This document shows, piece after piece, positions 1-8,179 of a DNA stretch of 38,418 nucleotides. The DNA lies in contig FNQX01000030.1 of assembly GCA_900107575.1 (NCBI GenBank), forward strand, positions 1 through 38,418, in the 5' to 3' direction. The notes beneath the pieces were generated by a model. That model had not been told where the DNA came from. It searched no databases and saw nothing but the letters and a program-made list of their open reading frames with translations. The stretch is from Lachnospiraceae bacterium NK3A20. GTDB taxonomy: Bacteria > Bacillota > Clostridia > Lachnospirales > Lachnospiraceae. Position numbers and translations under genes: made by a program. Within the stretch, counting starts at the first letter, position 1. Each line of letters starts with the position of its first letter.

Positions 1-195
1 CTGTTTGTCCCTCGGCAGAACCCCGGGGGTCGGGAAGTTCTCTACGCGGAATGCCTCTGTCGATGCCGCGTGCCGCAGCTTCTCCCCGTAGTAGAGGTGC
101 CCCACGTAGCCATCCTCGGTAACCCCGATCAGATAGCTCGTGTGATCCGTGTCCAGTTTGAAGACACGTGATTCCGGAATGTAGGTAACTGACAT
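1..195 (-). CDS. GH36 alpha-galactosidase, N-terminal fragment (cut by window edge)
   Basis: The 65 readable residues start MSVTYIPESRVFKLDT and continue with HTSYLIGV, a GYVGHLYYGEKL segment and TEAFRVENFP. This pattern belongs to the N-terminal beta-sandwich domain of family 36 alpha-galactosidases, which release terminal alpha-galactose from raffinose-type sugars, melibiose or galactomannan side chains. The catalytic TIM barrel lies outside the window, so activity cannot be judged. The ATG at 195 has a GAGG ribosome site 8 bases upstream. It is the last visible gene of the minus-strand operon lipoprotein - permease - permease - glycosidase - GH36, which suggests that the importer feeds alpha-galactosides to an intracellular enzyme. 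No signal peptide is seen. Family call fairly sure; exact substrate inferred. Confidence 0.82.
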   Translation of the reverse strand, partial: MSVTYIPESRVFKLDTDHTSYLIGVTEDGYVGHLYYGEKLRHAASTEAFRVENFPTPGVLPRDKQ

Positions 196-263
196 AATGT
201 TGTCCTCTTTCTCGCGTTCGTATCGCGCCTTATTGCGCAAGAAATGCTGGCACTATCCGATAA

Positions 264-291
264 CGTTGCAGCGGCTATTCCGGTCGCAACG
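264..291 (-). promoter_or_regulatory. Intercistronic hairpin before the GH36 gene
   Basis: CGTTGC (264-269) pairs with GCAACG (286-291), and a CGG/CCG inner stem closes a 5-base loop. On the minus strand the outer stem extends by a G-U and an A-U pair. There is no T-run, so it looks more like an mRNA processing or stability hairpin than a terminator. Confidence 0.4.
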
Positions 292-353
292 CTCACTTGC
301 ATATAAAGACATTTTACTGCCAGCCGTTCCGGGTCCGCAAGAATAGAAACTCG

Positions 354-1754
354 TCAAATTCGGCATCTAGCAAGTATATTCCCCTGAAGATCAGTGGTGA
401 TCCTCCAGCCTCTGTCACAGATGAATACTTCTCTACCATTGATCGTGGCACAAGCCTTGTTTCCTCCCAACCGAAGCTGATAGAAACTGTCATTCCAGAT
501 CTGTTCATAGGAGCTGTCCGAACCGGAAACCGTCCCCCATACAATCTCATCCCTAGCGATATGAACCCCATACATTCGGCTGCAATATTCCATCACCGAC
601 AGCATTGCCGGTCCATACGCATCCTGCCCAGCTTCACCATTAGGATCAACACCAGATGGCTGCATGGTGAATGGATCATACTGCTGCACGAAATGACAGT
701 CCTTCCCGATGGCAGTGAACAACTTCTCTCCAAGCATTGGGATCAACGTATAGTAACCATAGTTTTCCAATGCGCGGATAGCTCTCTGGTATGTCAGCGC
801 TTCGCACTGTCCACTCCAGTTATTCTCCGCCGCGTTATGGAACAGCGGATCGTTGACCGCTACCGATGGAAGCGGCATATTCGTCCAGAATTCTTCCGGA
901 TTCAGGAGGTGTTCTCTCACAAACCTCGCTGCCATTGGATCCGAGATACTATGCCAATACATACACCGCAAGGTATTATGCGTGAGCGTCAGCATCTGTC
1001 GATGTCTGTTGTCTCTGTCAAAGAGAGCTCCGCGTTCGTCATCCCACAGATAAGTATAGATTTTATCCGCAATAGCCGCAGCCTTCCTTTGCAAATCCTC
1101 CGCCGCTTCGTGTCGGCCTTTAATACGTAAGATCTCTGCCATGGTCTCTCTTGCGGAATAGGAGAAGCTCATCACGTCCATGGATGCCATTGGTACGACA
1201 CTACACCCTTCCGGTGGTATCTCTTTCTCCCAGGGAGAGGGGGCGTCGCCATACCGCTCTGCGTTATCCTCCCCGGTATCATATCTGCACCAGGATTCCA
1301 GGCACCCATCGCAATCGGAATCCCTGACCCTCCAGAGATACGCGTCAAATTTCTCCAATGTTTCATACAGCTGATCGAGATAAGCCGGATCTTTTCCCGT
1401 CAGGTAATACATGTCGAGGGCAGGCGCGGGGAAACAAAAGCCCTGAAACTTGTTAAACTGCGGCACGATCTTCCCGTCAATCAACGCAATGCTCCCTGGT
1501 ATCCTACCGTCTTCCCGCTGATAGTCCATGAACATTCGCTGATTGTTCATGGCAACTTCCAGATCGCGTTTGGCGTACATCGCTCCGCCCATCGGCTGTG
1601 TCTCGAGCCAGATTTTCTCGTATCCGCCGCCCTCGACCAGAACTCTCCTGTCGTCGAACAGGCGAATGTTCTGCCTACTCTTCGCCGCAGCGGAATCCAT
1701 CAGCTTCTGCAGCACTTCATCCGAGGTAATAAAATTCACCCTTGTATCTTCCAT
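354..1754 (-). CDS. (alpha/alpha)6-barrel glycoside hydrolase, GH63 / mannosylglycerate-hydrolase-like
   Basis: A 466-residue protein without signal peptide, so probably cytoplasmic. Its helical-hairpin repeats resemble GH63/GH37 and MGH1-type glycosidases. Segments that fit are the aromatic N-terminal KIWLETQPMGG, DAYLWRVRDSDCDGCLESW, the asparagine-rich HNAAENNWSGQCEALTYQ and the late PNGEAGQDAYGPAM. Aspartate and glutamate in conserved loops (DSDCDG, GEAGQDAYG) are the candidate catalytic pair, but I cannot assign them with certainty. The ATG at 1754 has GAAGAGGA 8 bases upstream. It sits between the MalG-type permease and the GH36 alpha-galactosidase in one operon, so it probably hydrolyses the imported oligosaccharide or glycoside. 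Fold and hydrolase class are likely; the substrate is unknown. Confidence 0.72.
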   Translation of the reverse strand: MEDTRVNFITSDEVLQKLMDSAAAKSRQNIRLFDDRRVLVEGGGYEKIWLETQPMGGAMYAKRDLEVAMNNQRMFMDYQREDGRIPGSIALIDGKIVPQFNKFQGFCFPAPALDMYYLTGKDPAYLDQLYETLEKFDAYLWRVRDSDCDGCLESWCRYDTGEDNAERYGDAPSPWEKEIPPEGCSVVPMASMDVMSFSYSARETMAEILRIKGRHEAAEDLQRKAAAIADKIYTYLWDDERGALFDRDNRHRQMLTLTHNTLRCMYWHSISDPMAARFVREHLLNPEEFWTNMPLPSVAVNDPLFHNAAENNWSGQCEALTYQRAIRALENYGYYTLIPMLGEKLFTAIGKDCHFVQQYDPFTMQPSGVDPNGEAGQDAYGPAMLSVMEYCSRMYGVHIARDEIVWGTVSGSDSSYEQIWNDSFYQLRLGGNKACATINGREVFICDRGWRITTDLQGNILARCRI

Positions 1755-1913
1755 TGCGTGTCCTCTTCCCGAAGGTTTCAGCGCAGTAGATGGAATGGGC
1801 AGGTATTATCTGCCCATCCAGCGCGATCGCTCATCTCGCAGCAGAACCGCTCAGAGACCATTGCCCGGAGGATTCTTGCTCGCGCGTGCGCGGCAGCTAT
1901 CTTCTGGTCTGGC

Positions 1914-1956
1914 GCACAAAATGCATGTCAGCCATCCCCTCTGACATGCATTGTGC
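1914..1956 (-). promoter_or_regulatory. Strong intercistronic hairpin after the permease gene
   Basis: ATGCATGTCAG (1921-1931) and CTGACATGCAT (1941-1951) are perfect inverted arms around a 9-base loop. GCACA (1914-1918) and TGTGC (1952-1956) extend the stem past a 2-base AA bulge. Only three T follow on the minus strand, so it may be a leaky terminator or a 3' stability element separating transporter from glycosidase expression. Confidence 0.6.
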
Positions 1957-1966
1957 AGTAATATAA

Positions 1967-2827
1967 TCATCCCTTCAAGCCGCTGGTGCCAATCCCCTGT
2001 ACCAGATATCGGTTGAAAACCAGGAAAATAAGGAACACAGGAATCAGCGACAGTGTTGACATCGCGAACATGGCGCCGTAATCCGTTACAGACGCGGAAT
2101 CCGCAAACAACTTGATCGCAATGGACGCCGTGTAAGACTGCGGGCGGGACAGATACAGGAGCGGTCCCATGTAGTCGTCCCATTTCCAGTAAAACTGAAT
2201 AATAATCGTTGTAACGATAGACGGCTTCAAAAGAGGCAGGATAATCTGGGAATATATCCTGTATTTGGAGCAGCCATCTATCTCCGCAGCTTCATCAAGC
2301 TCTCTCGGTATTCCCTGCATGAACTGCATCATCTGATAAATGAAGAATGCCTGCCCGCAGAAATACGGCAGAATCAGTGGAACATAACCGGGAACCATGC
2401 CGAGCCTGTAGTATATCAGATACTGCGGGATCATGATCACTTGCGTTGGCAGCATCATCGTCGCCAGCATGCAGGTGAACCAGAAGCCTCTCCCACGGAA
2501 TCTGATCCGTGACAATGCATAGGCTACCAGGGAGGAAGACAACACACAGCCGAAGGTAGCAATCGAGGATACAATGAATGAGTTTTTGAAAAAAGTCGCA
2601 AACGTCGTTCCTCCAAAGCCTTTCCAGCCTGTAGCGTAGTTTGTCATCTTGGGTTCCCTGGGGATCAACGCCAGAGTTCCGCGAAGGATCTCTGCGTTAT
2701 CCTTGAAGGAGCCGCTGATCATCCACATAACCGGGTATACCATCGCAATGCCGAAGAGAATGACCAGGACATGGTAAACAATTTTTCGTATCAGTTTCTT
2801 CTCTCTCATGTTACGTCTCTTTCTCAT
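1967..2827 (-). CDS. Carbohydrate ABC importer permease, MalG type
   Basis: A 286-residue inner-membrane protein with about six transmembrane helices. The first is around residues 15-38 (VYHVLVILFGIAMVYPVMWM). The cytoplasmic EAA loop, where the ATPase docks, is at about 173-200 (IPRELDEAAEIDG, then IILPLLKP). These are standard for MalG/CUT1 permeases. The start at 2827 overlaps the stop of the upstream permease as ATGA, which suggests translational coupling. An internal ATG at 2809 (MREKKLIRK) has a better spaced AAAGAGA site and may be the real start. It forms the membrane channel with the MalF-type partner and receives sugar from the lipoprotein encoded upstream. No ATPase gene is linked. 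Confidence 0.93.
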   Translation of the reverse strand: MRKRRNMREKKLIRKIVYHVLVILFGIAMVYPVMWMISGSFKDNAEILRGTLALIPREPKMTNYATGWKGFGGTTFATFFKNSFIVSSIATFGCVLSSSLVAYALSRIRFRGRGFWFTCMLATMMLPTQVIMIPQYLIYYRLGMVPGYVPLILPYFCGQAFFIYQMMQFMQGIPRELDEAAEIDGCSKYRIYSQIILPLLKPSIVTTIIIQFYWKWDDYMGPLLYLSRPQSYTASIAIKLFADSASVTDYGAMFAMSTLSLIPVFLIFLVFNRYLVQGIGTSGLKG

Positions 2828-3750
2828 CCCTCATCCGATTCACTGAATACCCAGAGTCTGGAAGTCTTGAAAATCGCTAGTGTGATGATAGACATGACGA
2901 TCAGCATAATCCAGCTCATTGCACAGGCGTAGCCCATCTTATTGTATTTGAATGCCTGATTATAAACTTCCAGCGCATACAGCATCGTTGCATTGTTGGG
3001 TCCTCCGGCCGTGATAATAAAGGCCTGTGTGAAGGTCATGAACGCGGAGATGGTCTGCATGATGAGATTGTAGAGAATGATCGGGGAAAGGCAGGGAAGC
3101 GTGATACGGAAAAACTTCGCGGGTCCATTGGCGCCATCAATCTCCGCCGCCTCGTAGTATTCCGGTGGAATTTCCTTAAGTCCTGCCGCGAATATGATCA
3201 TGGATGATCCGAACTGCCAGACTGCCATCAGGATCAGTGGATAAATGGCAAGGCTCTCGTTTCCGAACCAGTTGATCTTCTGAAGTCCCACTCCGGTCAG
3301 CAGGCTGTTGAACAGACCTCTTCTCGCGAACAGCTGTTTCCACACCAGCGCGACGGCAACGGAACCCCCGACGAGAGAAGGAACGTAATACAAGGATCGG
3401 TACAGCGTCACCATCCTGGTCGGCCTGGTCAGCACAAAGGCAACCAGAAGAGCGAACGCCAGCTTGAGCGGTACAGATATCGCAACATACTGAAGCGTTT
3501 TTAGTATGGATTTGCCGAATACCTCATCCTGAAACAATTTAATGAAATTCGCAAAACCAATAAACTCAGCCTGCTTCGATCCCAGGGAAAAGTCTGTGAA
3601 TGAATAGTACAGCGACATGATAATCGGGATCAGTGAGAAGCAGATGAATCCGAAAATGAACGGGAACGCAAATACATGTCCGACTGTGTTGTTGCTGTTC
3701 ATGAACTTTCTGAAGCTGTTCTTTTTTACCGCGACTGCAGCAGTACTCAT
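2824..3750 (-). CDS. Sugar ABC importer permease, MalF type
   Basis: A 308-residue protein. About twenty polar residues precede the first membrane helix (VFAFPFIFGFICFSLIPIIM), followed by five more helices. The EAA loop is near residue 194-218 (IPPEYYEAAEIDGANG, then ITLPCLSP). The family is CUT1 MalF/UgpA. The ATG at 3750 has GAGGAG 10 bases upstream. It lies 118 bases downstream of the lipoprotein gene, across a GC-rich hairpin, and overlaps the MalG-type gene by four bases. The pair makes the heterodimeric channel of the importer. The substrate is inferred from the neighbouring glycosidases to be an alpha-galactoside or related oligosaccharide. Confidence 0.93.
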   Translation of the reverse strand: MSTAAVAVKKNSFRKFMNSNNTVGHVFAFPFIFGFICFSLIPIIMSLYYSFTDFSLGSKQAEFIGFANFIKLFQDEVFGKSILKTLQYVAISVPLKLAFALLVAFVLTRPTRMVTLYRSLYYVPSLVGGSVAVALVWKQLFARRGLFNSLLTGVGLQKINWFGNESLAIYPLILMAVWQFGSSMIIFAAGLKEIPPEYYEAAEIDGANGPAKFFRITLPCLSPIILYNLIMQTISAFMTFTQAFIITAGGPNNATMLYALEVYNQAFKYNKMGYACAMSWIMLIVMSIITLAIFKTSRLWVFSESDEG

Positions 3751-3805
3751 ACGGTTATATCTCCTCTGCTACGAAATAGATCAGAATCCGGAATTTATTG
3801 AGAAA

Positions 3806-3836
3806 GGCCCTATCCCGGCTGCACCGGGACGGGGCC
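3806..3836 (-). terminator. GC-rich hairpin between lipoprotein and permease genes (attenuator-like)
   Basis: GGCCC (3806-3810) pairs with GGGCC (3832-3836), and TCCCGG (3813-3818) pairs with CCGGGA (3824-3829) around a CTGCA loop, with a 2x2 internal loop. On the minus strand it is followed by TTTCTC. Such hairpins commonly let the binding-protein gene be expressed more strongly than the permeases; that role here is inferred. Confidence 0.65.
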
Positions 3837-3868
3837 CTGTTTATTGCTGTTTCACAGCTGACCGAAAC

Positions 3869-5290
3869 TCAGTTAAAGATGGCACCTGCGTCGTCGTAGG
3901 TCTTCTGCGCCGCTTCTTCTGCCGTGAGTTCCCCACTCGCAACCTGCTGAATGTAGTTCAGGTAATTATCCTGCACTTCATTCTGCCCGTCAGGAGAGAG
4001 CACGTTGTACTCTTCCGGCATAGGTTCTTGGGAAACCTTGTCAACAAAGTCATACATGATCTGCTGGCCTTCCGTCGCGTTCTCGGAGAGCGCCGCGCGG
4101 ACATCCTCATTCGCGGGAATGCCTCTTTCCGCCTGAAGAATATTGTTGCAGTCGACATCGTTCTCAAACCAACTGATGAAAGCTGCTGCGGCCTCCTTCT
4201 GTTCGGAATCCTCAGATACACAGAGCATCTGAGAGGACTGAATCATTGCGCCTGCGTTGCCATCCGATGTGTATCTCGGAACGGGAGCGAGGGCCAGTGT
4301 CCGGCCCTGTTCCTTGCAGTCATCATAAATGGTAGGGAACTGGTTTACCGCTACCCACGTCATGGCTGCCTCTCCTGTTACCAGGAAGTCATTCTCAATA
4401 TTGGTAACTTCCGCGGAAGCACCTGCATCCGGGTAAGAACCTTTATTGATCATATCCGCACGCATCTGAATGAAGGGCGTCAACATCTGCGGATCATCAA
4501 ACCCCATGCCAGTCAGATCCAGATTGAAGAAGCTGTACTGACCGAGATCCCCCTGCTGCGGAATGAAGGTAGAGCAGCCGGCGATGAAATCCGAGGACAA
4601 GAATGTTGAAGAGCCGAAGATACCCAGACTATCAGCAATGGCATCCGCTGCCTTGTGATAATCATCCCATGTCCAGGTATCTGTCGGAAGATCTACCCCC
4701 GCTTCCTCGAACATCGCGGGATCATAGGCAATCCCATAGGTATTGATGCCGTTGGTGAGGCCAAGCTGTGTGCCATCAGTTGTCTGTGTTGTTTTCAAAT
4801 TGGATTCAGAGAATTTCGCGGTGTCGACAATTCCTGCATCAATATACTCATCCAGCGGGTGGATCTTGTCCATGTACATTGGGAAATTACCGCCAAGCTG
4901 GAAAACATCCCAGACCTCATCGGATGCCACCAGTGTATTGAGCTTTGTGAAGTAATCATCGAAGGAGTAGTATTCGTATTCAATCGTAATTTCCGGGTGC
5001 AGTGACTCGTACAGTTCGATGGCGGCAATCGTCTTATCGTGTCGATCCTGAGAACCCCACCATGCCATACGTAGTGTGATGGGTTCACTGCTGACAGCAT
5101 TCTCTGCCGCCGGGGTAGTTGTAGCCTCTTCCGCCTCTGCCGCGGCTGCTGTAGTCGTATCACTTGCCGCGGTTGTCTCTTCGTCTGCCGCGGTAGTTGG
5201 CGCAGTATCCGCATTGGATGAGCCGCAGCCCGCCAGCAGAGTGGCAACCATGGAAGATGCCAGTAACAGACTTAACGCTTTCTTTTTCAT
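3869..5290 (-). CDS. Sugar-binding lipoprotein of ABC importer (extracellular solute-binding protein family 1)
   Basis: A 473-residue precursor. The signal peptide MKKKALSLLLASSMVATL ends in lipobox LLAGC with Cys22 as the lipid-anchored residue. A low-complexity Thr/Ala/Glu linker follows to about residue 65. The mature part (ITLRMAWWGSQDRHDKTIAAIE, IEYEYYSFDDYFTKLNTLV, and GEAAMTWVAVNQFPTIYD further on) fits family 1 solute-binding proteins such as MalE and UgpB. I chose the start at 5290 because GGAGGG precedes it at good spacing and the signal peptide begins there. An upstream in-frame ATG at 5341 would add 17 residues without a signal function. It is first in its operon and divergent from the AraC gene, which probably controls it. 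The sugar is not known from sequence. Confidence 0.93.
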   Translation of the reverse strand: MKKKALSLLLASSMVATLLAGCGSSNADTAPTTAADEETTAASDTTTAAAAEAEEATTTPAAENAVSSEPITLRMAWWGSQDRHDKTIAAIELYESLHPEITIEYEYYSFDDYFTKLNTLVASDEVWDVFQLGGNFPMYMDKIHPLDEYIDAGIVDTAKFSESNLKTTQTTDGTQLGLTNGINTYGIAYDPAMFEEAGVDLPTDTWTWDDYHKAADAIADSLGIFGSSTFLSSDFIAGCSTFIPQQGDLGQYSFFNLDLTGMGFDDPQMLTPFIQMRADMINKGSYPDAGASAEVTNIENDFLVTGEAAMTWVAVNQFPTIYDDCKEQGRTLALAPVPRYTSDGNAGAMIQSSQMLCVSEDSEQKEAAAAFISWFENDVDCNNILQAERGIPANEDVRAALSENATEGQQIMYDFVDKVSQEPMPEEYNVLSPDGQNEVQDNYLNYIQQVASGELTAEEAAQKTYDDAGAIFN

Positions 5291-5480
5291 GTAACCCTCC
5301 CTATAGTGGATACCTCTCACGTCTTCATTAAGACATGTCAAAAGGATATCCGAAACTTTTAATCTATAGTCGAGTATATCGGGAATTAGAATTGGAAAAT
5401 ACTAAAATATTTGGTAGAATACGGATAAACTAACAATATTTCTATATCATTGTGGATATGCACTCATATATGGGGTAATA

Positions 5481-5500
5481 TTGCACAATTTATTGTGCAA
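5481..5500. promoter_or_regulatory. Inverted repeat TTGCACAA-TTTA-TTGTGCAA, candidate operator
   Basis: Perfect 8-bp arms around a 4-base spacer lie 33 bases upstream of the AraC gene start, inside an AT-rich divergent intergenic region (5291-5533). It could be the binding site of the AraC protein or of another regulator. No convincing -35/-10 pair was found for either divergent gene. Confidence 0.4.
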
Positions 5501-5533
5501 ATAATCACATTTTAATGTCTCTGCGAGGCAGTT

Positions 5534-6421
5534 ATGTCAGAAATATTCTCGGAAAACCTCTCTCAAAATACGGATAATGTTAAATTTTACATGGAAACAC
5601 AGACTAGAAATCCGTCATTTAATATGCCTTATGAGCATTCCCATGACATCCTGGAATTCTATTTTCTGCGGAAAGGTCAGTGTGATTACATGGTCAATGG
5701 TTCCTATGTCAAACTCACTGCCGGAGATGTCATGATCATTGCGCCACATGACCGGCATTCTACCTGTTATACTGGCAAAATGCCTTCCGAACGAGTCGTG
5801 ATCTACATCAATATGAACGCTCTACCTGCCTGTTTCATAGAACAGTTTTCAGCGATACGAACCTTTTCCGCAAGGTCCAACCGGATTGCCGTGGTCAAAT
5901 CCGGCATCCTGGCATTGGAAGATCTGTTCCGACGTTTCTCTCATGAGCAGATTTCTCCTGGCAGCTCCCCTGATGATCTCCTCAAGATTTACATCATCGA
6001 ACTGTTCCTCATCCTGCAAGATAAAGGCCAGCTGATCAATGACACTTTTGTTCCGCAGCTGGGCACCGATGCAACGGTGGAACAGGCACTGCAAATCATT
6101 AACAATGATTACGCTTCACATATTTCGTTGGAGTCCATGGCATCGAATTTCGGTCTGAACCCCGCCTATTTCTCCTGGAAATTCAAGCGGTCCACGGGAC
6201 ACACCTTCAAGGAGTATCTCAATAACGTGAGAATCCGCACGGCCATGCACAAGCTCCTGGTGACGGATGATTCCATCACTAAGATTGCACTGGCCTGCGG
6301 ATTCAGCAGCAGCAATTATTTCAAAGATGTATTCCGCCGTTTGAATGGCTGCTCACCCCGGGAATATCGAAGACGCGCAACTGTCTCATCCAAGTTTGGA
6401 AGCGGAACAACACAGGACTGA
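5534..6421 (+). CDS. AraC-family transcriptional regulator
   Basis: A 295-residue two-domain regulator. The N-terminal cupin-like sensor (about 25-110) shows YEHSHDILEFYFLRKGQCDYMVNG and GDVMIIAPHDRHS. The C-terminal part (about 185-290) holds the two helix-turn-helix motifs: LESMASNFGLNPAYFSWKFK, then the AraC signature region IALACGFSSSNYFKDVFRR and PREYRR. It is transcribed away from the sugar-binding lipoprotein gene, the usual arrangement for a sugar-responsive activator of a CUT1 operon. The ATG at 5534 has a GAGG-like site. Its 3' end is only 14 bases from the 3' end of the convergent yesL-like gene, with no obvious terminator between. Family is certain; the inducer is not known. Confidence 0.92.
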   Translation: MSEIFSENLSQNTDNVKFYMETQTRNPSFNMPYEHSHDILEFYFLRKGQCDYMVNGSYVKLTAGDVMIIAPHDRHSTCYTGKMPSERVVIYINMNALPACFIEQFSAIRTFSARSNRIAVVKSGILALEDLFRRFSHEQISPGSSPDDLLKIYIIELFLILQDKGQLINDTFVPQLGTDATVEQALQIINNDYASHISLESMASNFGLNPAYFSWKFKRSTGHTFKEYLNNVRIRTAMHKLLVTDDSITKIALACGFSSSNYFKDVFRRLNGCSPREYRRRATVSSKFGSGTTQD

Positions 6422-6435
6422 CCTTTGGATATCCC

Positions 6436-7089
6436 CTACCTGCCTGATTCATCCAGTGAAGATCCCGGCGGATCCTGATCTACAAGATTCAGGTGATATT
6501 TCGCCAGTATCCTGTTATACAGAAGACTGTTAAGATATGCCGGCATTCCCGGAAAGAGAACCAGAAGCGGCCAGAATAGAAATAGCCCCGCTCCAAGAAA
6601 GCCAGCATATACAATGACGCCGGTGAAGATCGGCATGAAGTTCTGAACTACCATGCCACCTGTGATTCGCACGATCGCCGTCGTAGTATTCCTCACCCTG
6701 GCCACCAGAACAAAAATAAATGTCTCCATGCAGAGGTAAAGAACACCCACAACAGCGGATATTATCAGCATAGCAGAGGCGAAATCCGTACCAGCGTGCA
6801 GCGCGTAATAGAGATCTATGCTGAGAATAATGCCAATCGTTGCTGTGATCAGCCATATCAGTGTGCTCTGCCTGAAATTCTCCCTGAATGCCTGGAAGAA
6901 CTGCTGCGTAATCTTCCCCTCCTGCTCAGAAGCCATCTTGAGCGTGACATAGTAAAGTGCCGCAGTCGATGCCCCAATAGTGAACAGCGGCAGCGAACAA
7001 AGATACCACAGCATCGACAAGATGAAGAAGTCAGCCATATTGCCGACAAATTTCCATATCGGATTATTCAGATTGAAAAATCGATCCAT
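6436..7089 (-). CDS. YesL / DUF624 family membrane protein
   Basis: A 217-residue protein with about five hydrophobic segments. The N-terminus (MDRFFNLNNPIWKFVGNMADFF, cut here to its core) followed by SLPLFTIGASTAALYYV is the diagnostic DUF624/YesL pattern. These proteins commonly accompany CUT1 importers and glycosidases in Firmicutes; their molecular job is not established. The ATG at 7089 with AAGGGA at 9 bases is preferred over a TTG two codons upstream. It follows the GH43 gene by 66 bases on the same strand and is probably co-transcribed with it from the promoter at 8035-8063. Confidence 0.85.
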   Translation of the reverse strand: MDRFFNLNNPIWKFVGNMADFFILSMLWYLCSLPLFTIGASTAALYYVTLKMASEQEGKITQQFFQAFRENFRQSTLIWLITATIGIILSIDLYYALHAGTDFASAMLIISAVVGVLYLCMETFIFVLVARVRNTTTAIVRITGGMVVQNFMPIFTGVIVYAGFLGAGLFLFWPLLVLFPGMPAYLNSLLYNRILAKYHLNLVDQDPPGSSLDESGR

Positions 7090-7155
7090 CGGCAAATGTC
7101 CCTTCTGAAACCATGCCCTTCATAATCGGTGCACTCCTACACGACCGACAGCCTC

Positions 7156-8010
7156 TCACAGATCTATATCCAGGAATACCGGATGTTCCTTCGGCGTTTC
7201 ATTGGGCTGATGCAGGGTGAGCTTGTACTGTCCGTCAAACGTTCTGAAGATCATGCCGTGTCCGCCATTATCATCGAACAGTGGCTTATCATCAACCGTC
7301 CAGTTGCCCGTAATATCTCCGTTATCCGAACGGGAAACAACCTCCGCGTAGCCTTTCTCTCCAAACGTAGCCCAGAGCATGATCAGCTCCCCATCATCTC
7401 TCCGATGCAGGAACGGGCCATCCGTCACATAAATCGGTCCATCCCACTGTCTGTTGGTAATAGATTTCACCCATGGCTTCGCGTCGGATGCCGCAAAGAG
7501 AACGCGCGGCTGAGATACTCTCCTTTTCAGGTCATCAGATAACTGAACACAGCAGATTTGTCCATCCCCAATGTCAGTCCACTCATGAGAAAAGACGAGA
7601 TACGGTATGCCTTCTGGTGATACGTACAATGTACCATCGAGACATCTCCAATTATCAGGCGTTACCTTACCGTCGCTATGCAGGGAATATGGTCCCAACG
7701 GGTTATCTGCGCGAAGGATCATTGTCCCTTTCCTGTCGTTTTCCGTAGAATTGAACGTTGCGAACAGATAAAAGCTTCCCTGATAGACATGTATCTCCGG
7801 AGCCCAATAATTCTTATCGGCCCAGAAGCCTACCGGTCGGTGAAATATCTCAAACGGCCCTTCCCAGTTTTCGAGATCGGTGCTTCGATAGCCGTCAAAA
7901 CCATCGGCAGGCCCCCAGCAGGTCTTCGCCCTGGTACCCACCATATAATAAACTCCATGATAAGGAAGAACAAAAGGGTCTCGGATATTGATCTCATTGG
8001 TTTTCAGCAT
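7156..8010 (-). CDS. Glycoside hydrolase family 43 (beta-xylosidase / arabinofuranosidase type)
   Basis: A 284-residue single-domain five-bladed beta-propeller enzyme without signal peptide, so probably intracellular. The general-base aspartate is D11 in NIRDPFV, and the pKa-modulating aspartate is D125 in CLDGTLY. WAPEIHVYQGSFYLF is the blade motif typical of GH43. Where the acid glutamate is normally found (EGP), this protein has VTDGPFL with D197, so the acid residue needs checking. The family removes arabinose or xylose from short oligosaccharides. The ATG at 8010 has GGAGG 7 bases upstream and its own promoter. The LacI gene lies directly upstream, the YesL-like gene downstream. Confidence 0.88.
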   Translation of the reverse strand: MLKTNEINIRDPFVLPYHGVYYMVGTRAKTCWGPADGFDGYRSTDLENWEGPFEIFHRPVGFWADKNYWAPEIHVYQGSFYLFATFNSTENDRKGTMILRADNPLGPYSLHSDGKVTPDNWRCLDGTLYVSPEGIPYLVFSHEWTDIGDGQICCVQLSDDLKRRVSQPRVLFAASDAKPWVKSITNRQWDGPIYVTDGPFLHRRDDGELIMLWATFGEKGYAEVVSRSDNGDITGNWTVDDKPLFDDNGGHGMIFRTFDGQYKLTLHQPNETPKEHPVFLDIDL

Positions 8011-8034
8011 AAATTACCTCCGAATATATGAGCT

Positions 8035-8063
8035 ATTGAAGCCTTTCAGGCCGAAAATGTCAA
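8035..8063 (-). promoter_or_regulatory. Promoter of the GH43 - yesL unit
   Basis: On the minus strand TTGACA (8063-8058) is followed after exactly 17 bases by TTCAAT (8040-8035), 24 bases before the GH43 start. The spacer holds a short inverted repeat (GCCT/AGGC) that could be an operator half-site pair for the neighbouring LacI protein. Confidence 0.6.
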
Positions 8064-8179
8064 CCGACTATGTCCTTCAGTTCATCCTCATAGCCGTTTG
8101 CCTTGTCCATCTCTGCTGAAATAATGCCTTTTTCAGATTGCTCTGTTTCACAGCATAGATACCCGTTGCGTTTGGCAGT

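Noticed and set aside
354-1130. Long plus-strand frames opposite the glycosidase, and similar frames elsewhere
   Set aside because: They are mirror frames of strong minus-strand genes, without ribosome sites or recognisable domains.
5335-5340. TTGACA as the -35 box of the first lipoprotein gene
   Set aside because: The hexamer is perfect on the minus strand, but no -10 box exists 16-18 bases downstream.
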